Positions 36,711-49,879 are shown, counted from the first letter of the stretch. The stretch: 64,000 nt of DNA from Sipunculus nudus (GCA_026874595.1 CM049308.1:46445327-46509326); one strand, 5' to 3'. The notes: generated from the sequence alone by a model not told the origin. Made by a program: numbers and translations.

Positions 36711-38595
36711 ATGCCCCCCCCCCACAAAGTGGCCGGGGCATATAGTTTTACCCATGTCCGTCATTCCGTCATTCCGTCATTCCGAAATCAAACAGTTGTA
36801 CAGACTTTTTTTCGCAATGCCTGCAGATATTGGCCTGATTTTTGGTGTGTGGGCAGATAATGACCAGTTACAGATCGAGTTCGCGTTTTGTCCCGGTTGA
36901 CCTACTTTTGACCGTTTTACGGCCCCTAAACTTAGAAAATTTCATGAAAAATAGAAATTTTCATGACAAATACACATGTATGGACTTTTTTTCGCAATGC
37001 CTGCAGATATTGGCCTGATTTTCGGTGTGTGGGCAGATAATGACCAGTTACAGATCGAGTTTGCGTTTCGTCCTGGTTGACCTACTTTTGACCATTTTAC
37101 GGCTCCTAAAATTAGAAAATTTCATGAAAAATAGAAATTTTCATGACAAATACACATGTAAGGACTTTTTTTCGCAATGCCTGCAGATATTGGCCTGATT
37201 TTTGGTGTGTGGGCAGATAATGACCAGTTTCAGATTGAGTTCGCGTTTCGTCCCAGTTGACCTACTTTTGACCGTTTTACGGCTCCTAAACTTAGAAAAT
37301 TTCATGAAAAATATAAATTTTCATGACAAATACACATGTACGGACTTTATTTTGCAATGCCTGCAGATATTGGCCTGATTTTCGGTGTGTGGGCAGATAA
37401 TGACCAGTTACAGATCATGTTCGCGTTTCGTCCCGGTTGACCTACTTTTGACCGTTTTACGGCTCCTAAACTTAGAAATATTCATGAAAAATAGAAATTT
37501 TCATGACAAATACACATGTACAGCCATTTTTAGCCCTCAGCTCATAGGCTGATGGGCTATTTTCGTCACCCAAGCTGTCCGTCTGTCCATCTGTCTGTCC
37601 GGTGTCTGTCCGTCCGTCCGTCCGTTCCGCGTCTGTTAACTTTTACCTTGTGAGCGGGATATCTCTAAAAGGATTCACTGTTGGAATTTTATTTCATCAG
37701 TGAAGATGTATATCAATAAAATCTCGGTCAAGTTCGAAGATGGGTGACCTTGACCCATTTTTCTACATTTTATAGCTGATTATAGAAAAACACTCAGAAG
37801 TTTATATCTCAGGAACCATTGTGTGGATTTTCACAAAACTTACTATGATCATTGGGACTGATGGTCTGTATGTGCTGCACAATTTTGGTGGCGCCACCTG
37901 CAATTTCTGATTTTTTAATGAAATTTTATCGGATTTTTTTCAATTTTGGCCTTTTGTGCAGGATATCTCCAAAGGTATTCAACACAGGAACTTCATTTCT
38001 TCAGTGCTATTGCATTATATTTACAAAATCTTGGTCAAGTTCAAAGATGGGTGATCTTGACCTACTTTTCAAGGTCACAGAGCTTAGTATAGAAAAAAAC
38101 TTAGGAGCTTATTTCTCAGGAAGCATTTGGTGGATTGTTATGAAACATGGTATATGCCTCTCCAATTTAAATTTATAAATGATTATCAACTTTTGCTAAT
38201 ATTCTAGTTTCGCAATACAATGCTTACAGATACTGGCCTAATGTTAGGTCTGTGGGCGCATAATGACCACTTACAGATAGAGTTCGCATTTCGTCCCAGT
38301 TAACCTATTTTTCACCATATGACAGATCCTGAACATAGAAAATTTCATGAAAGACGGAAATTTTCATGAAAAATGCACATATATGGACTTTTTTTTACAA
38401 TGCCTGCAGATACTGGCCTGATTTTTTGGTGTGTTGTTTGATAATGACCCTTTACAGATCGAGTTTGCATTTTGTCCTTGTTGACCTACTTTTGACCATA
38501 CAACACTTCCTGAACTTAAAAAATTTTTACAAAATTTAACAAATGTTTCTAATTTGCCCCAGGCGGGGGCATTCGTGTCGTTCCGACACATCTAG
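36711..38595 (+). mobile_element. Family D element with internal ~180-bp tandem repeats (holds nested family E)
   Basis: Begins after TTTTT with a 5' stem ATGCCCC ... GGGGCAT at 36711-36741, then TATAG. The 3' end has GCCCC/GGGGC and a hairpin GTGTCG, TTC, CGACAC (38575-38589), then A and TCTAG. Between them a 180-bp unit (GGACTTTTTTTCGCAATGCC, TGTGTGGGCAGATAATGACC, TTCATGAAAAATAGAAATTT) starts at 36801, 36981, 37161, 37341 and 37521. After the nested element it continues at 38208. Non-autonomous; Helitron2/Helentron-like by its ends. Confidence 0.7.
37531..38207 (+). mobile_element. Family E element nested in family D
   Basis: Opens with AGCCCTCAGC, TCATAG, GCTGATGGGCT (stem-loop) right after CATTTT. 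Closes with AATATTCTAG before TTTCGCAATAC. The interrupted sequence is known from the other units (ACTTTTTTTCGCAATGCC), so insertion was inside the T-run. Contains two tandem modules with GGATATCTCYAAARG and GACCTTGACC-like blocks and one GGTGGCGCCACCTGC (about 37889). Confidence 0.75.
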
Positions 38596-40194
38596 TTTCT
38601 TGTAAGTACTGTGGATTCAATTTTCACAGCATGTGCACATAACAATTTAATCTGTTAAAATCTGAAATTTGAAAATAAAAGCTGCAAAATTAGGCTAGTT
38701 ATTGAATTTTTTTGGAGGCTCTTGCTGTATTCCCTAACATTGTCAAGCAGTTCACTTTGGTCACTGTAGGTCATTCAGTGCAGCTCTCTATGCTCCCCAG
38801 GCTGTTGGCGTAATTATGCAATCCCATCAATAGGGCAAGCCCTCTCTCCACTGAGTTGAGCTTGATCAGGCTGTTTGCAGTTAATACCATACCACAGGGA
38901 GCCTTTTTCTCTCTCCCCCCCCCCCCCCACCCCATTCTGTTGACAGACCTGTACTATGAACTAGATGAATCTTAAAATTAACAATTTTTTAGCATCGAGC
39001 AGTAACAACAGAGACCCCTCCCCCCACCCACCCCTTCAATACACAGGACTGAAACAAGATAAATCTTATAATTTTAATGTTAAATAAATTCTTTTTGATG
39101 AGACTTGGACAATTTTGATTGTTTTAAAGAAAAAAATCTTAGGAATTTTATCCTCATATTCAAATGTGATAAAATATTAGGATCTGATGTAAGTGCTAAC
39201 TGACAAGATTTAAGAAGGTATAAATACTTTGTAGCATTTTATTCATCTCTCTTAAAGTTGGCGGGGCCTAGGTGTGAATAACACTGTTAACGTAGTATTT
39301 AAATTAGGAATATTGGTCAAACTTTGTGGGATTAATTTTTAACTCATATGGCCATATATTTAACTTTTGAAAACTTAATTACCTTCACACATTATTCGTT
39401 TATGAAATGTTACTTTTATATAACACTTCCCATAGGCCTTTTTGTTCCCTTGGTGCATCACTAAATGGTTAAGCTCATGTCCATTATTCTATAATTTACA
39501 GAGATTCATTTTAGCAGGGCCATTTTCTCAGAGCTTTTCTAATGATAATATACATGAAAAACCAAAAGAAATAAAAAATATTTTGCAGTTACTAATATTT
39601 TACAAGAAAAATGTAATTTTAGACTCTTCTAGCTTATACACTGTTTTATGATGAAACTGTTCAGCTGATTGGTTTAAATTGTACAAGAATTATTCTATGG
39701 TAGGGTTCTGCCAGATTTATAAGAAGGGTAAATGCAGCTTTATCAAAGCAGTGTAGCCAATTGAAAAAGGCTTTCTGTGTTTGAAAACAGATTTGACAAC
39801 ATGCTGAGTTTCAGCAGCCAAGTCAAGAGGTCACTCAGTACAACCAGGTGGGGTCAAGACATCACCATGGCAACTGACCTGCCTCTGTATGGTGTCTAGA
39901 CAATATGTTATCTGTCTTCCATCGTCTGTCGTGCGTCATAGCTACCTCAAAAAGGGCAGGAGCTGGCATCACCAAATTTTTTGCAAAAAAATTTGTCATC
40001 TAAAAATTTCTATTGGATTTTGCTTATATCTTGGCTAACTGCATTTTCTTAGATTTTATAGGGAAGAAGCTGAAAAACATTAAAAAAATTGTTCTTCTCC
40101 AAAACCATGCTGCAAAATTGTCCTTTCATCTGTCCCAATAATCCTCCCTGGCAAAAAGAACATATCCAAAATATCCGACTGATCCATCCTAGTT
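38596..40194 (+). repeat. Family A interior and related modules
   Basis: 38596-39050 repeats 36086-36460 (GTGGATTCAATTTTCACAGC; CAGGCTGT..GCAGTTAATACC; poly(C) at 38922-38932). 39405-39590 repeats 36470-36650. 39610-39900 matches 19210-19500 (TCTTCTAGCTTATACACTG; GAAAACAGATTTGACAAC). It ends at CATCCTAGTT, directly against the family B element. No gene seen. Confidence 0.65.
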
Positions 40195-42069
40195 GTATCC
40201 GCAGAAACAGGGTTTTGCAGATACTATGTTTTCAGTCGGACCCTGCCGTCGCCGCCGCTGCCGCCGCATAGATTTCCAGAGAACTCCTCCGTAACCACTC
40301 GGGAGAATTTTTTTAAATTCAGGATTATGATCAGGTCACATGTGAACTGCTGTGCCCTCATTTTTGGTTGACCTGTGACCTTTCCTCTCTGCAAAGTGTC
40401 CATTTGTGTCTGTTTCCACACACAAACCCACATATCTTGGGAATTGTTTAACCAATCAGGCTAAACAATTTGCATAAATGTAGCCCCTTGATAGCTTTAT
40501 AACATACAATAAAAACTGTGGTGCCACTTGCAACCATTTTTGCACAGCATCCATCTGTTCATCTGCCTTGGGCTGAAATCACTCATATCTCTGCATTGGA
40601 CTTGAAATTTTGCATTTGTATACATCCTAGATAGCTTTCTTAATTTTATGACAGGTGGCACCACCTACATTCACGTTAATGCTGCAGACATCCAAGCTCA
40701 TATTTCGAGAACCGTCTGACTGATTGGGCCCAAATTTTGCATATGTATAGATCGCATATAGCTCTTCATCATATGCTAATTTAGTGGGGCCATCTGCAAC
40801 CATTTTTGCACAGCGTCAATCTGTTTGTCTGCTGTGGGATAAAATCACTCATATCTAAGTAGTGGTTTGACTTATCTGCCTAAAATTTTGCATATGTATA
40901 CAACTTGGACAGCTTTCTCAATTTTGTGGCAGGTGGCACCACCTACATTTATGTTAATGCTGCAGACATTCAGGCTTATATCTCAGGACTTGTTTGACAT
41001 ATCCCCCTGAAATTTTGTAGGTGTATAGATCTCACATAGCTGTTAATGATACACAAGATTAGTGGCGTCACCCGCAACCATTTTTGCACAGCATACTTCT
41101 GTTTGTCTGCTGTGGGATAAAATCACTCATATACAAGTAGTGGTTCGACTTATCTGCCTTAAATTTTGCATATGTATACAACTTGAATAGCATTCTGGAT
41201 TTTGTGGTAGGTGGCGCAACCTACATACACATTTTAGCTGCAGACATCCATGCTAATATGCAACACACTTCACTCTATTTCCCCTTGCCACTGAATCCAT
41301 GACTCACTTCACCCATCCCACTCTGATTTTGGGGGAACAGGTAGTCGCTTGTCAACTACTACAATCCCAAGACAGCAGAAATCTTGCGCTTCTAAAAAAG
41401 CAACTGATTTTCACGCTGCCAGCTTTGACCGTTTATGATATATTTAGACACCAGATGGCGGTTTGTTGTCCACTGAAACAAACGTGCGTACGATGTGACA
41501 AGCAGCCAATCAGATGCCAATAAACAAACACTCGACAGGCATCCTGGCTCCACCCATTGCCGCACTTCAAGCGCCGTTTGATGAGTATCCGGTCGAATTT
41601 AAATTGCTCCCTCTGCATTCTCGCATCATCGACCGATTCGATTATGACTGTGTTAGCGTAGCCATGTATCTGTTGTCTGCAGAACTGAAACCAGCCAGCG
41701 AGGTGTGCACGCAGCCTTTGTTGTTACGTTTCGTTTGAATTACAGCTCACCGGCCGAGCATCCTATGTGCCCAAGGCCCTAAGCAAACCACGTCAGGGGC
41801 AATTCTCTCTGAGCCTGTGGCCTGTTTAGACGGTTACGCTGGGGGATGAGCTGTCACTCAAAAAGAAATGAATATGATTGGCTCCGTGTTTTCCCTGCTT
41901 GGCTTTGTCTTCCAGCACAAAGTTTCATCTGATTGGACAAAATACAGTGCTCCCCTCTGGTGTTGCAAAGCAGGATACGAGGTCATAACAAACAGCGCCT
42001 TACGATATAGGAAGTAGCCCTATAGGTAAAGCGCTGTGTAAAGAGCGTAGTCGACTACCGATTTTCTAG
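40195..42069 (+). mobile_element. Complete family B element with extra 0.7 kb between two 3' hairpins
   Basis: 5' stem-loop TATCCGCAGAAAC, AGG, GTTTTGCAGATA (40196-40223), then GCCGCCGCTGCCGCCGC. GGTGGCGCCACC-type modules (mostly decayed to GGTGGCACCACC) run to 41240. A first hairpin, GTAGTCGCTTGTCAACTAC (41341-41359), equals the end of the element at 54870 but has a stem mismatch and no CTAG. Then about 690 bp of higher-complexity DNA leads to a second hairpin GTAGTCGACTAC (42047-42058), CGATTTT and CTAG. No Rep/helicase. Confidence 0.75.
41360..42046. other. Non-repetitive cargo within family B element
   Basis: About 690 bp absent from the sister element at 53164-54899. Base composition is more balanced than surroundings, with CpGs and CCAAT/ATTGG motifs at about 41503, 41877 and 41933. 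An open frame of 74 codons (41514-41738) is not recognisable. Possibly captured flanking DNA, perhaps promoter-like, but unproven. Confidence 0.5.
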
Positions 42070-42970
42070 TTTTAAAATGTCCTAGTCTGAAACTTGCAGG
42101 TCTGAAACGTCCATTTTGCAGAAATCATAATGACTAAAGTAGATATGCAGGACATAAGAGGATCAATATTAAATTTAAAAATAAACCTCCATTCGTACTC
42201 CCAAACTTTGCACAGGTTCGCATTAGGCCTGTAGGCCTTGTTAAGTAATTATTTTTCTTTAAATAATTAAACAAAATATGATTTAACCCATCAGTAGGCA
42301 TAATTTGATAATATATGAAACATATAATGGATAAATAAAGGTGCAATTTAAAATTGTGAATTCTGGAGTGTTATTTTCATACATTTATTGCTTTTCAAAT
42401 TTAAAAAATATATTCTATAAAAAAAATATATCTCTGTGCATAATGTGATGTTACCTGACTAAATTAAGTATAAATGTTGATACAGTTTAGATTTGTGAAT
42501 CAATTTAAATATTCATATATATATATATGATATACTATAAATATATAGTAAAATTTATAAACTTAAAAAAATGACTTAATAAAAGACAAATAGTATTTAA
42601 TGCAAGAATTTGTTCAGTATTTTCCTGTCTCAGTAGAATAGAAATTAAAATTATTTGCTTTGTTTTCCATCTCTCTGCCTGTTTTTAAATATTTAAAAAT
42701 ATTTTCATTTAAATTAAATTTTAGCCTTTATCTATATGCAGAGGTGCTGTAACTCCAATCAGTCCCTGTAAGCACCATTTAATTTAATTCTGTATTCTGT
42801 ATTTATATCCAAAGGTGTTGTAACTCTACCCCCCCCCCCCCCCCCCAAGTCATTGAGCTCTAGTTCCTGAGCACTGAGGATAGTATTTTTATTGCAACTT
42901 CATAAAAATCTATGGTGAAGCAGTTATAACTGTCACAATCAGCTGAGCGCCGTGACCCATGGGTCCCTTG
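42070..42970 (+). repeat. Family A interior and 3' terminus
   Basis: AT-rich interior resembling 29200-29600 (ATAATGGATAAATAAAG, TTTTCCTGTCTCAGTAGAAT). Poly(C) at 42830-42846. Ends CAGCTGAGCGCCGTGACCCA, TGGGTCCCTTG (42940-42970). Confidence 0.75.
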
Positions 42971-44303
42971 TTTAATTGTATAAGAAGAGACTCTGTTCAA
43001 TGGTTTTTGGTAGAGTCATAGAAAGCTTAGGTAGGTCTTGAGGCCATTAGTAAGCCTATTACAAATTGAGGGCTGCAATAGGCTTCTTCTACAAATCTGT
43101 TGTTTCAACTTCTGTGACATTGCACAAAAATGATTCTTAGGAAGTTTTTGTTCTAGTTTACTTAAATGATTGTTGGGCAGAATTATTGGACCTTAAACAA
43201 TGAAAGGGCTACATCTTTTATTATTCTTAATATTTTGATAAAACAATCTTATGGTAGTTAGCTTGAAAAAAAAACATTGCAGCCAAAGTCTTTCAGTTTG
43301 TGTTAACAAATTTACCTACAGGCAAAGATTTTGTCTGTTTCTATAAATAGCTTGGCAGAATGCCAACTATTTCAGATTTGGCAACAGGACAAAGGTCAGT
43401 CTGGCTTTGTTTATAGCTTAGGCAGATTGCCAAGTGTGTCAGATTATGCAGCAGGTCAAGAGTTCATTCAGTGCAGGCAGGTATAGGTCAAGAGTTCACT
43501 GAGTGCAGCCAGGTGCAGGTCAAGAGTTCACTCAATGCGGTTGTTGCAGAGAGCAATTCGTTCCGGTTCACACAGGGCAACTGCTTTACTCACATAAGCC
43601 TGGTCAGCCCAGTGCACCTCAAGAGAAGTGTGATATAGTGGCCTGATATTTTGATGTGCCCATGCATCTTTGATGGCTTTCATGTTCACAAGACTTGTTG
43701 GGGGGGGGGGGGGGTGCGGGGTTTGATATATCATCCTGAAATTCTGCATATTTATACATATCGAATCCCTTATTGTAAACAGGACTTGTGGCGTCACCTA
43801 CAATAATTTTTGCATAGTGTATGTCCCTGCTTATTTCTCAGGAAGGGTTTGATATATCAGCCTGAAATACGGCATATGTATACACATCTTGGATAGCTAC
43901 ATTGTATACAAGTCTGATGGCGCCACCTATATTTATTTTTGTGTTGTGTGCACCCATGCCAGCATTTCAACAGTGATGCTTTTGTTATTGGTTCTTGTTC
44001 AAAATGTTTAGTACTTGCATTGTTCATATAAATGTTACATATGTTGGCCTGTTTGAAAAGTAATGGTCCTACACTGAAGCATTATACCTGGTGTATAAAC
44101 CATTTGCACAGTTTAGCATTAGGCCTGTAGGCCTTGTTATGTATTCTGTTCATCATTTTATAAGATAATTTACTCATTCACATCGTTTTAAGAACAGATT
44201 TGCATGTATAAATATGTCTGTATGCAATTATATTCACAACAAGCCCCAGAACAAATCAATAATCGTCACTGCCAAACTTTCTGGAATTGATCCTAGGCTA
44301 ATT
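42971..44303 (+). repeat. Diverged repeat modules, partly family B-like
   Basis: 43420-43530 has a 30-50 bp tandem repeat of CAGGTCAAGAGTTCA. 43550-43990 resembles family B modules (TTTGATATATCAGCCTGAAA; GGCGCCACCTATATT at 43919), with poly(G) at about 43699-43714. 44090-44300 has no clear match. No gene seen. Confidence 0.55.
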
Positions 44304-47300
44304 AGCTCAGCTGACTATAAGTCATCTGAGCTATAGCCGTGGTCCTTTGTCCGTCGTCCGGCCGTTAACAGGGCACGTTTTGAAACCGTTGAACCAACGA
44401 TTCCAAAATTTTGCATACCATTAGATGTCCCCCAAATCTCCTACCATTGTTACTCTTCAAGGCTGCCTAATATCAAAACCACTGATCTGTTTTTGATCAT
44501 ATTTAATATTCAAATTCTTTCCTACATTTTCTATGAACATACAAAAAATTAGGTCAGTGTTAGGTATTATTTTGAAGTTATGGGCCAAAATATAATGCAG
44601 TTTAAAAAAAAAATCAGGAAATATATTTGCTCAGCTAACATGAGAATTGCTGAAGCTTGAGACTTTTTTTTTCAGGAATATAACTTTATTTTATCAAGAT
44701 TCAATTGTTTACCCAAAATTAGATCTGAATTTTGCAAATTTTTCAAGGTATTAACATAAATAAAAAAATCAGTACCTTAAATTTTGTCTAACTTAGGCAA
44801 TAGCACGTTTTTTCCCTGTAAGCACTGTTGATTTAATTTTCACAGCATATATACATAAGGATTTAATCTTTAAAAATCTGAAATTTTAAAGGAATTGATT
44901 GAAAAGTGTAGCTTTATTCAAGTTTTCATACACCATGTCAAGTGTTGTTTACATCTAGCCCACCTAGTAGTACAGCCTTCACTTGCATTATGTAACCCAC
45001 CCCAGGCAGCTTGCCTTGGCTCAGCTTGGCCACTACTAGCAGGCTTCCCTTTGCCCTGCTCTCCCCCCCCCCCATAAACTAGATGAGTGTTATTATTTTC
45101 TGTATTTGATTCATTCTTATTCTAGGCTATGCTACATTTTAAAATTTGTATTGTACCACAAGGGTTACAATGATTAAAGTGCACATTTAATCGTGTCCAC
45201 AAAGTAGTGTATTGCTATGAAAGTGTGAATGTTCATCAGATAAGTAATTCCTTCAGAAGAGTAAAAACTTCACCAGGTGTGAAATTGACTATTAATTCCA
45301 GTAATAAATTAAAGCTGGGATAGTAATTAGCACAATGATATTGTTTGTCCCTCGTTCAACCAACAAGGTGTATACTTTATTTGAAAAGATGTTTTATTTT
45401 ATCAAATTTAGTGAATCCTTTATTTTATTTCCGTGAATAAAATTAAGCATATACTGAAAACTCCAATATGCAAAACTTTTTAATAGTAATTCAAGGAATG
45501 ATCTTGTAGATGCCATATTGTAGCATTATTTTCGTTTAAATTCAGTTTAAAAATTTGTGTTTTAAAAATAAAATATATGTGTATGCATAATATGACCCAA
45601 TATGAGCTACACTCTGGATATATAATGATTGCAACTTTTGCAACAATTCTAATATTTGACCTTATATTTTCAGTTTTTTTAGCTCAGCTGACTATAAGTC
45701 ATCTGAGCTATAGTTGTGGTCCTTTGTCCGTCGTCCGTCCGTTAACAGGGCACGTTTGTTTTGAAACCGTTGGACCTACGATTCTAAAATTTTGTATACC
45801 ATTAGATGTCCCCAAAATCTCCTACCATACTGAAAATTGGGTCATTAGGACTTTGTTCCTTCGAGATATTAAGGAAAAACCTCCGTTTTCCATAAAAAAG
45901 CCATTGTTACACTTCAAGGCTGCCTAATATCAAAACCACTGATCTGTTTTGATCATATTTAGTATTCACATTCTTTCATACATTTTCTATGAACATACAA
46001 AAAATTAGGTCAGTGTTTGGTATTATTTTAAAGTTATGGGCCAAAATATAATGCAGTTTAAAAAAAATCAGGAAATATATTTACTCACCTAACATGAGAA
46101 TTGCTGAAGCTAGAGACTTTTTTTCAGGAATATAACTTTATTTAATCAAGATTCAGTTGTTTACCCAAAATTAGATCTGAATTTTGCAAATTTTTCAAGG
46201 TATTAACATAAATAAAAAATCAGTACCTTAAATTTTGTCTAACTTAGGCCATAGCACGTTTTTTCCCTGTAAGCACTGTTGATTTAATTTTCACAGCATA
46301 TATACATAAGGATTTAATCTTTTAAAATCTGAAATTTTAAAGGAATTGATTGAAAAGTGTAGCTTTATTCAAGTTTTCATACACCATGTCAAGTGTTGTT
46401 TACATCTAGCCCACCTAGTAGTACAGCCTTCACTTGCATTATGTAACCCACCCCAGGCAGCTTGCCTTGGCTCAGCTTGGCCACTACTAGCAGGCTTCCC
46501 TTTGCCCTGCTCTCCCCCCCCCCATAAACTAGATGAGTGTTATTATTTTCTGTATTTGATTCATTCTTATTCTAGGCTATGCTACATTTTAAAATTTGTA
46601 TTGTACCACAAGGGTTACAATGATTAAAGTGCACATTTAATCGTGTCCACAAAGTGGTGTATTGCTATGAAAGTGTGAATGTTCATCAGATAAGTAATTC
46701 CTTCAGAAGAGTAAAAACTTCACCAGGTGTGAAATTGACTATTAATTCCAGTAATAAATTAAAGCTGTAATAGTAATTAGCACAATGATATTGTTTGTCC
46801 CTCGTTCAACCAACAAGGTGTATACTTAATTTGAAAAGATGTTTTATTTTATCAAATTTAGTGAATCCTTTATTTTATTTCCGTGAATAAAATTAAGCAT
46901 ATACTGAAAACTCCAATATGAAAAATTTTTTAATAGTGATTCAAGGAATGATCTTGTAGATGCCATATTGTAGCATTATTTTCGTTTAAATTCAGTTTAA
47001 AAATTTGTGTTTTAAAAATAATAAAATATATGTGTATGCATAATATGACCCAATATGAGCTACACTCTGGATATATAATGATTGCAACTTTTGCAACAAT
47101 TCTAATATTTGAACTTATATTTTCAGTTTTTTTAGCTCAGCTGACTATAAGTCATCTGAGCTATAGTCGTGGTCCTTTGTCTGTAGTCCGTCCGTTAACA
47201 GGGCACGTTTGTTTTGAAACCGTTGGACCTACGATTCTAAAATTTTGCATACCATTAGTTGTCCCCAAAATCTCCTACCATACCGAAAATTGGGTCATTA

Positions 47301-48598
47301 AGACTTTGTTCCATCGAGATATTAAGGAAAAACCTCCGTTTTCCATAAAAAAGCCATTGTTACACTTCAAGGCTGCCTAATAGCAAAACCACTGATCTGT
47401 TTTGATCATATTTAGTATTCACATTCTTTCATACATTTTCTATGAACATACAAAAAATTAGGTCAGTGTTTGGTATTATTTTAAAGTTATGGGCCAAAAT
47501 ATAATGCAGTTTAAAAAAAATCAGGAAATATATTTACTCACCTAACATGAGAATTGCTGAAGCTAGAGACTTTTTTTCAGGAATATAACTTTATTTAATC
47601 AAGATTCAGTTGTTTACCCAAAATTAGATCTGAATTTTGCAAATTTTTCAAGGTATTAACATAAATAAAAAATCAGTACCTTAAATTTTGTCTAACTTTG
47701 GCAATAGCACGTTTTTTCCCTGTAAGCACTGTTGATTTAATTTTCACAGCATATATACATAAGGATTTAATCTTTTAAAATCTGAAATTTCAAAGGAATT
47801 GATTGAAAAGTGTAGCTTTATTCAAGTTTTCATACACCATGTCAAGTGTTGTTTACATCTAGCCCACCTAGTAGTACAGCCTTCACTTGCATTATGTAAC
47901 CCACCCCAGGCAGCTTGCCTTGGCTCAGCTTGGCCACTGCTAGCAGGCTTCCCCTCTGCCCTGCACTCCCCCCCCCCCCCAAAATGGTGCATTAACTAGA
48001 TGAATGTAATAATTTTCTGTATTTTATTTTATTCTTGGCTATGCTACATTTGAGATTTTTTATTGTACCACCAGGGTTACAATGATTAAAGTGTACATTT
48101 AATAGTGCCCACAAAGTGGTGCATTGCTATTAGTTGTGGATGTTCATCAGATAAGTAATTCCTTACTTCAGAGGAGTAAAAACTTCACCAGGTGTGAAAT
48201 TGACTATTAATTCCAGTAATAAATTAAAGCTGGGATAGTAATTAGCACAATGATATTGTTTGTCCCTCATTCAACCAACAGTGTGTATACTTTATTTGAA
48301 AAGATGTTTTATTTTATCAAATTAACTGAATCTTTTATTTTATTTCCGTGAATAAATTTAAGCATATACTGAAAACTCCAAAATGCAAAACTTTTTAATA
48401 GTGATTCAAGGAATAATCTTGTAGATGCCATGTTGTGGCATTATTTTCTTTTTAATTCAGTTTAAACATTTGTGATTTAAAAATAATAAAATATATGTGT
48501 ATGCATAATATGACCCAATATGAGCTACACTCTGGATATATAATGATTGCAACTTTTGCAACAATTCTAATATTTGAACTTATATTTTCAGTTTTTTT
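44304..48598 (+). repeat. Three tandem family A units of ~1.4 kb
   Basis: Units start with AGCTCAGCTGACTATAAGTC at 44304, 45681 and 47134, 1377 and 1453 bp apart. The first unit lacks about 80 bp after CTCCTACCAT. Each has poly(C) (about 45061, 46515, 47967), GTTTACATCTAGCCCACCTA and GATTGCAACTTTTGCAACAA. Units are very similar throughout, so amplification is recent. Identical short open frames in each unit are by-products. Confidence 0.92.
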
Positions 48599-49664
48599 AC
48601 TGTGTATATATAATGAGTGCAACTTTTGCAACAATTCTGATATTTTAACTTATATTTTCAGTTTTTTTTATTAAAAATTTATAAAACTTGTAAATAAAAA
48701 AATGATTCAGATAAAAACTTCTTAATGGAAAAAGTGGATATGCTATAAAAATAGGTTTATACATAGACTTAAATGCATTATTCCCTTGAAAGTGAAATAA
48801 AGGTATTAGTCCACTCTGTCCACTTGCCTGTCCCTCTGTTAATTTTCATATGCATCACAGTATCTCAAAACTTTTACTGTTTTTCTTCATGACAGTCTTG
48901 TCAGAGTATTAGTTTGCAATCATATATTTAGAACTTTACTATAACCAAGTAGGAGGGCCCCTTTCCTCTTAGCTTTTCATATTCTTATATAAATGAAAAA
49001 CATTAAAATAGAATATTTCTACATCCTCCTTTGTGCTGCCCTCACTTATCCCTTCTCAGAACCCCATCCCAAAGTCAGCTTCAGTAAACAAGAACAAGAT
49101 GAATCAGATATATTCTTACTTTAATATTTTGTATAACTATTCGTCCATAGGTACCCATGTACATGCCAGAAATTATGTCAATATTGGGTAATATGTAGAC
49201 ATAGTGGGCATCACAATAATGTACCTTGTCAAGACTAAAGAGATATTGTGTCATACAGTCACAAATTCATAAATCCCTTCATCAGCATAGTTATTCATAA
49301 CATCATATCTGTCAAAATGAAAGCTTGCAGACTTCCATACACTTTAAATCCTTCAACAAATAGCCTTATCATCATTCTACTACTGCTTATTACTGCTGTT
49401 ATTGCATTCATATTTGCTCAAATATATCACAATTTTCAACCCCTCCTAAATAAATAAAAAATGAACCACTATATTTTACTCTATTAGTCCATCAGTCAGG
49501 TAATTTCATTTATCATTTACTCACATATTACATTACATTCCTTTATAATAGCCCAACATATCCATGATATTCATAAGCTTTATTGACTCTATATAGTATC
49601 ACAGTGGAGAAACGTTTATAGTCCAATCAAGATCAGCTGAGCGCCGTGACCCATGGGTCCCTTG
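48599..49664 (+). repeat. Family A distal segment, copy 1 (intact)
   Basis: Runs from CTGTGTATATATAATGAGTG to the terminus CAGCTGAGCGCCGTGACCCA, TGGGTCCCTTG (49634-49664). The same segment follows in tandem at 49669-56086, where it is broken by two insertions, so this copy shows both empty sites (TA at about 48807-48808; TTTT at 48843-48846). Confidence 0.85.
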
Positions 49665-49879
49665 TTTTACTCTGTATATAAAATGATTTCAACGTTTGCA
49701 ACAATTCTAATATTTTAACTTATATTTTCAGTTTTTTTTATTAAAAATTTATAAAACTTGTAAAAAAAAAAAATGACTCAGATAAAAACTTCTTAATGGA
49801 AAAAATGGATATGCTAAAAAAATAGGCTTATATATAGACTTAAATGCATTATTCCCTAGAAAGTGAAATAAAGGTATTA

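Noticed and set aside
44895-47999. Nearly identical 60-93 codon open frames repeated three times
   Set aside because: They are copies of one noncoding stretch in the 1.4 kb tandem units, with differing ends caused by poly(C) length and small indels.
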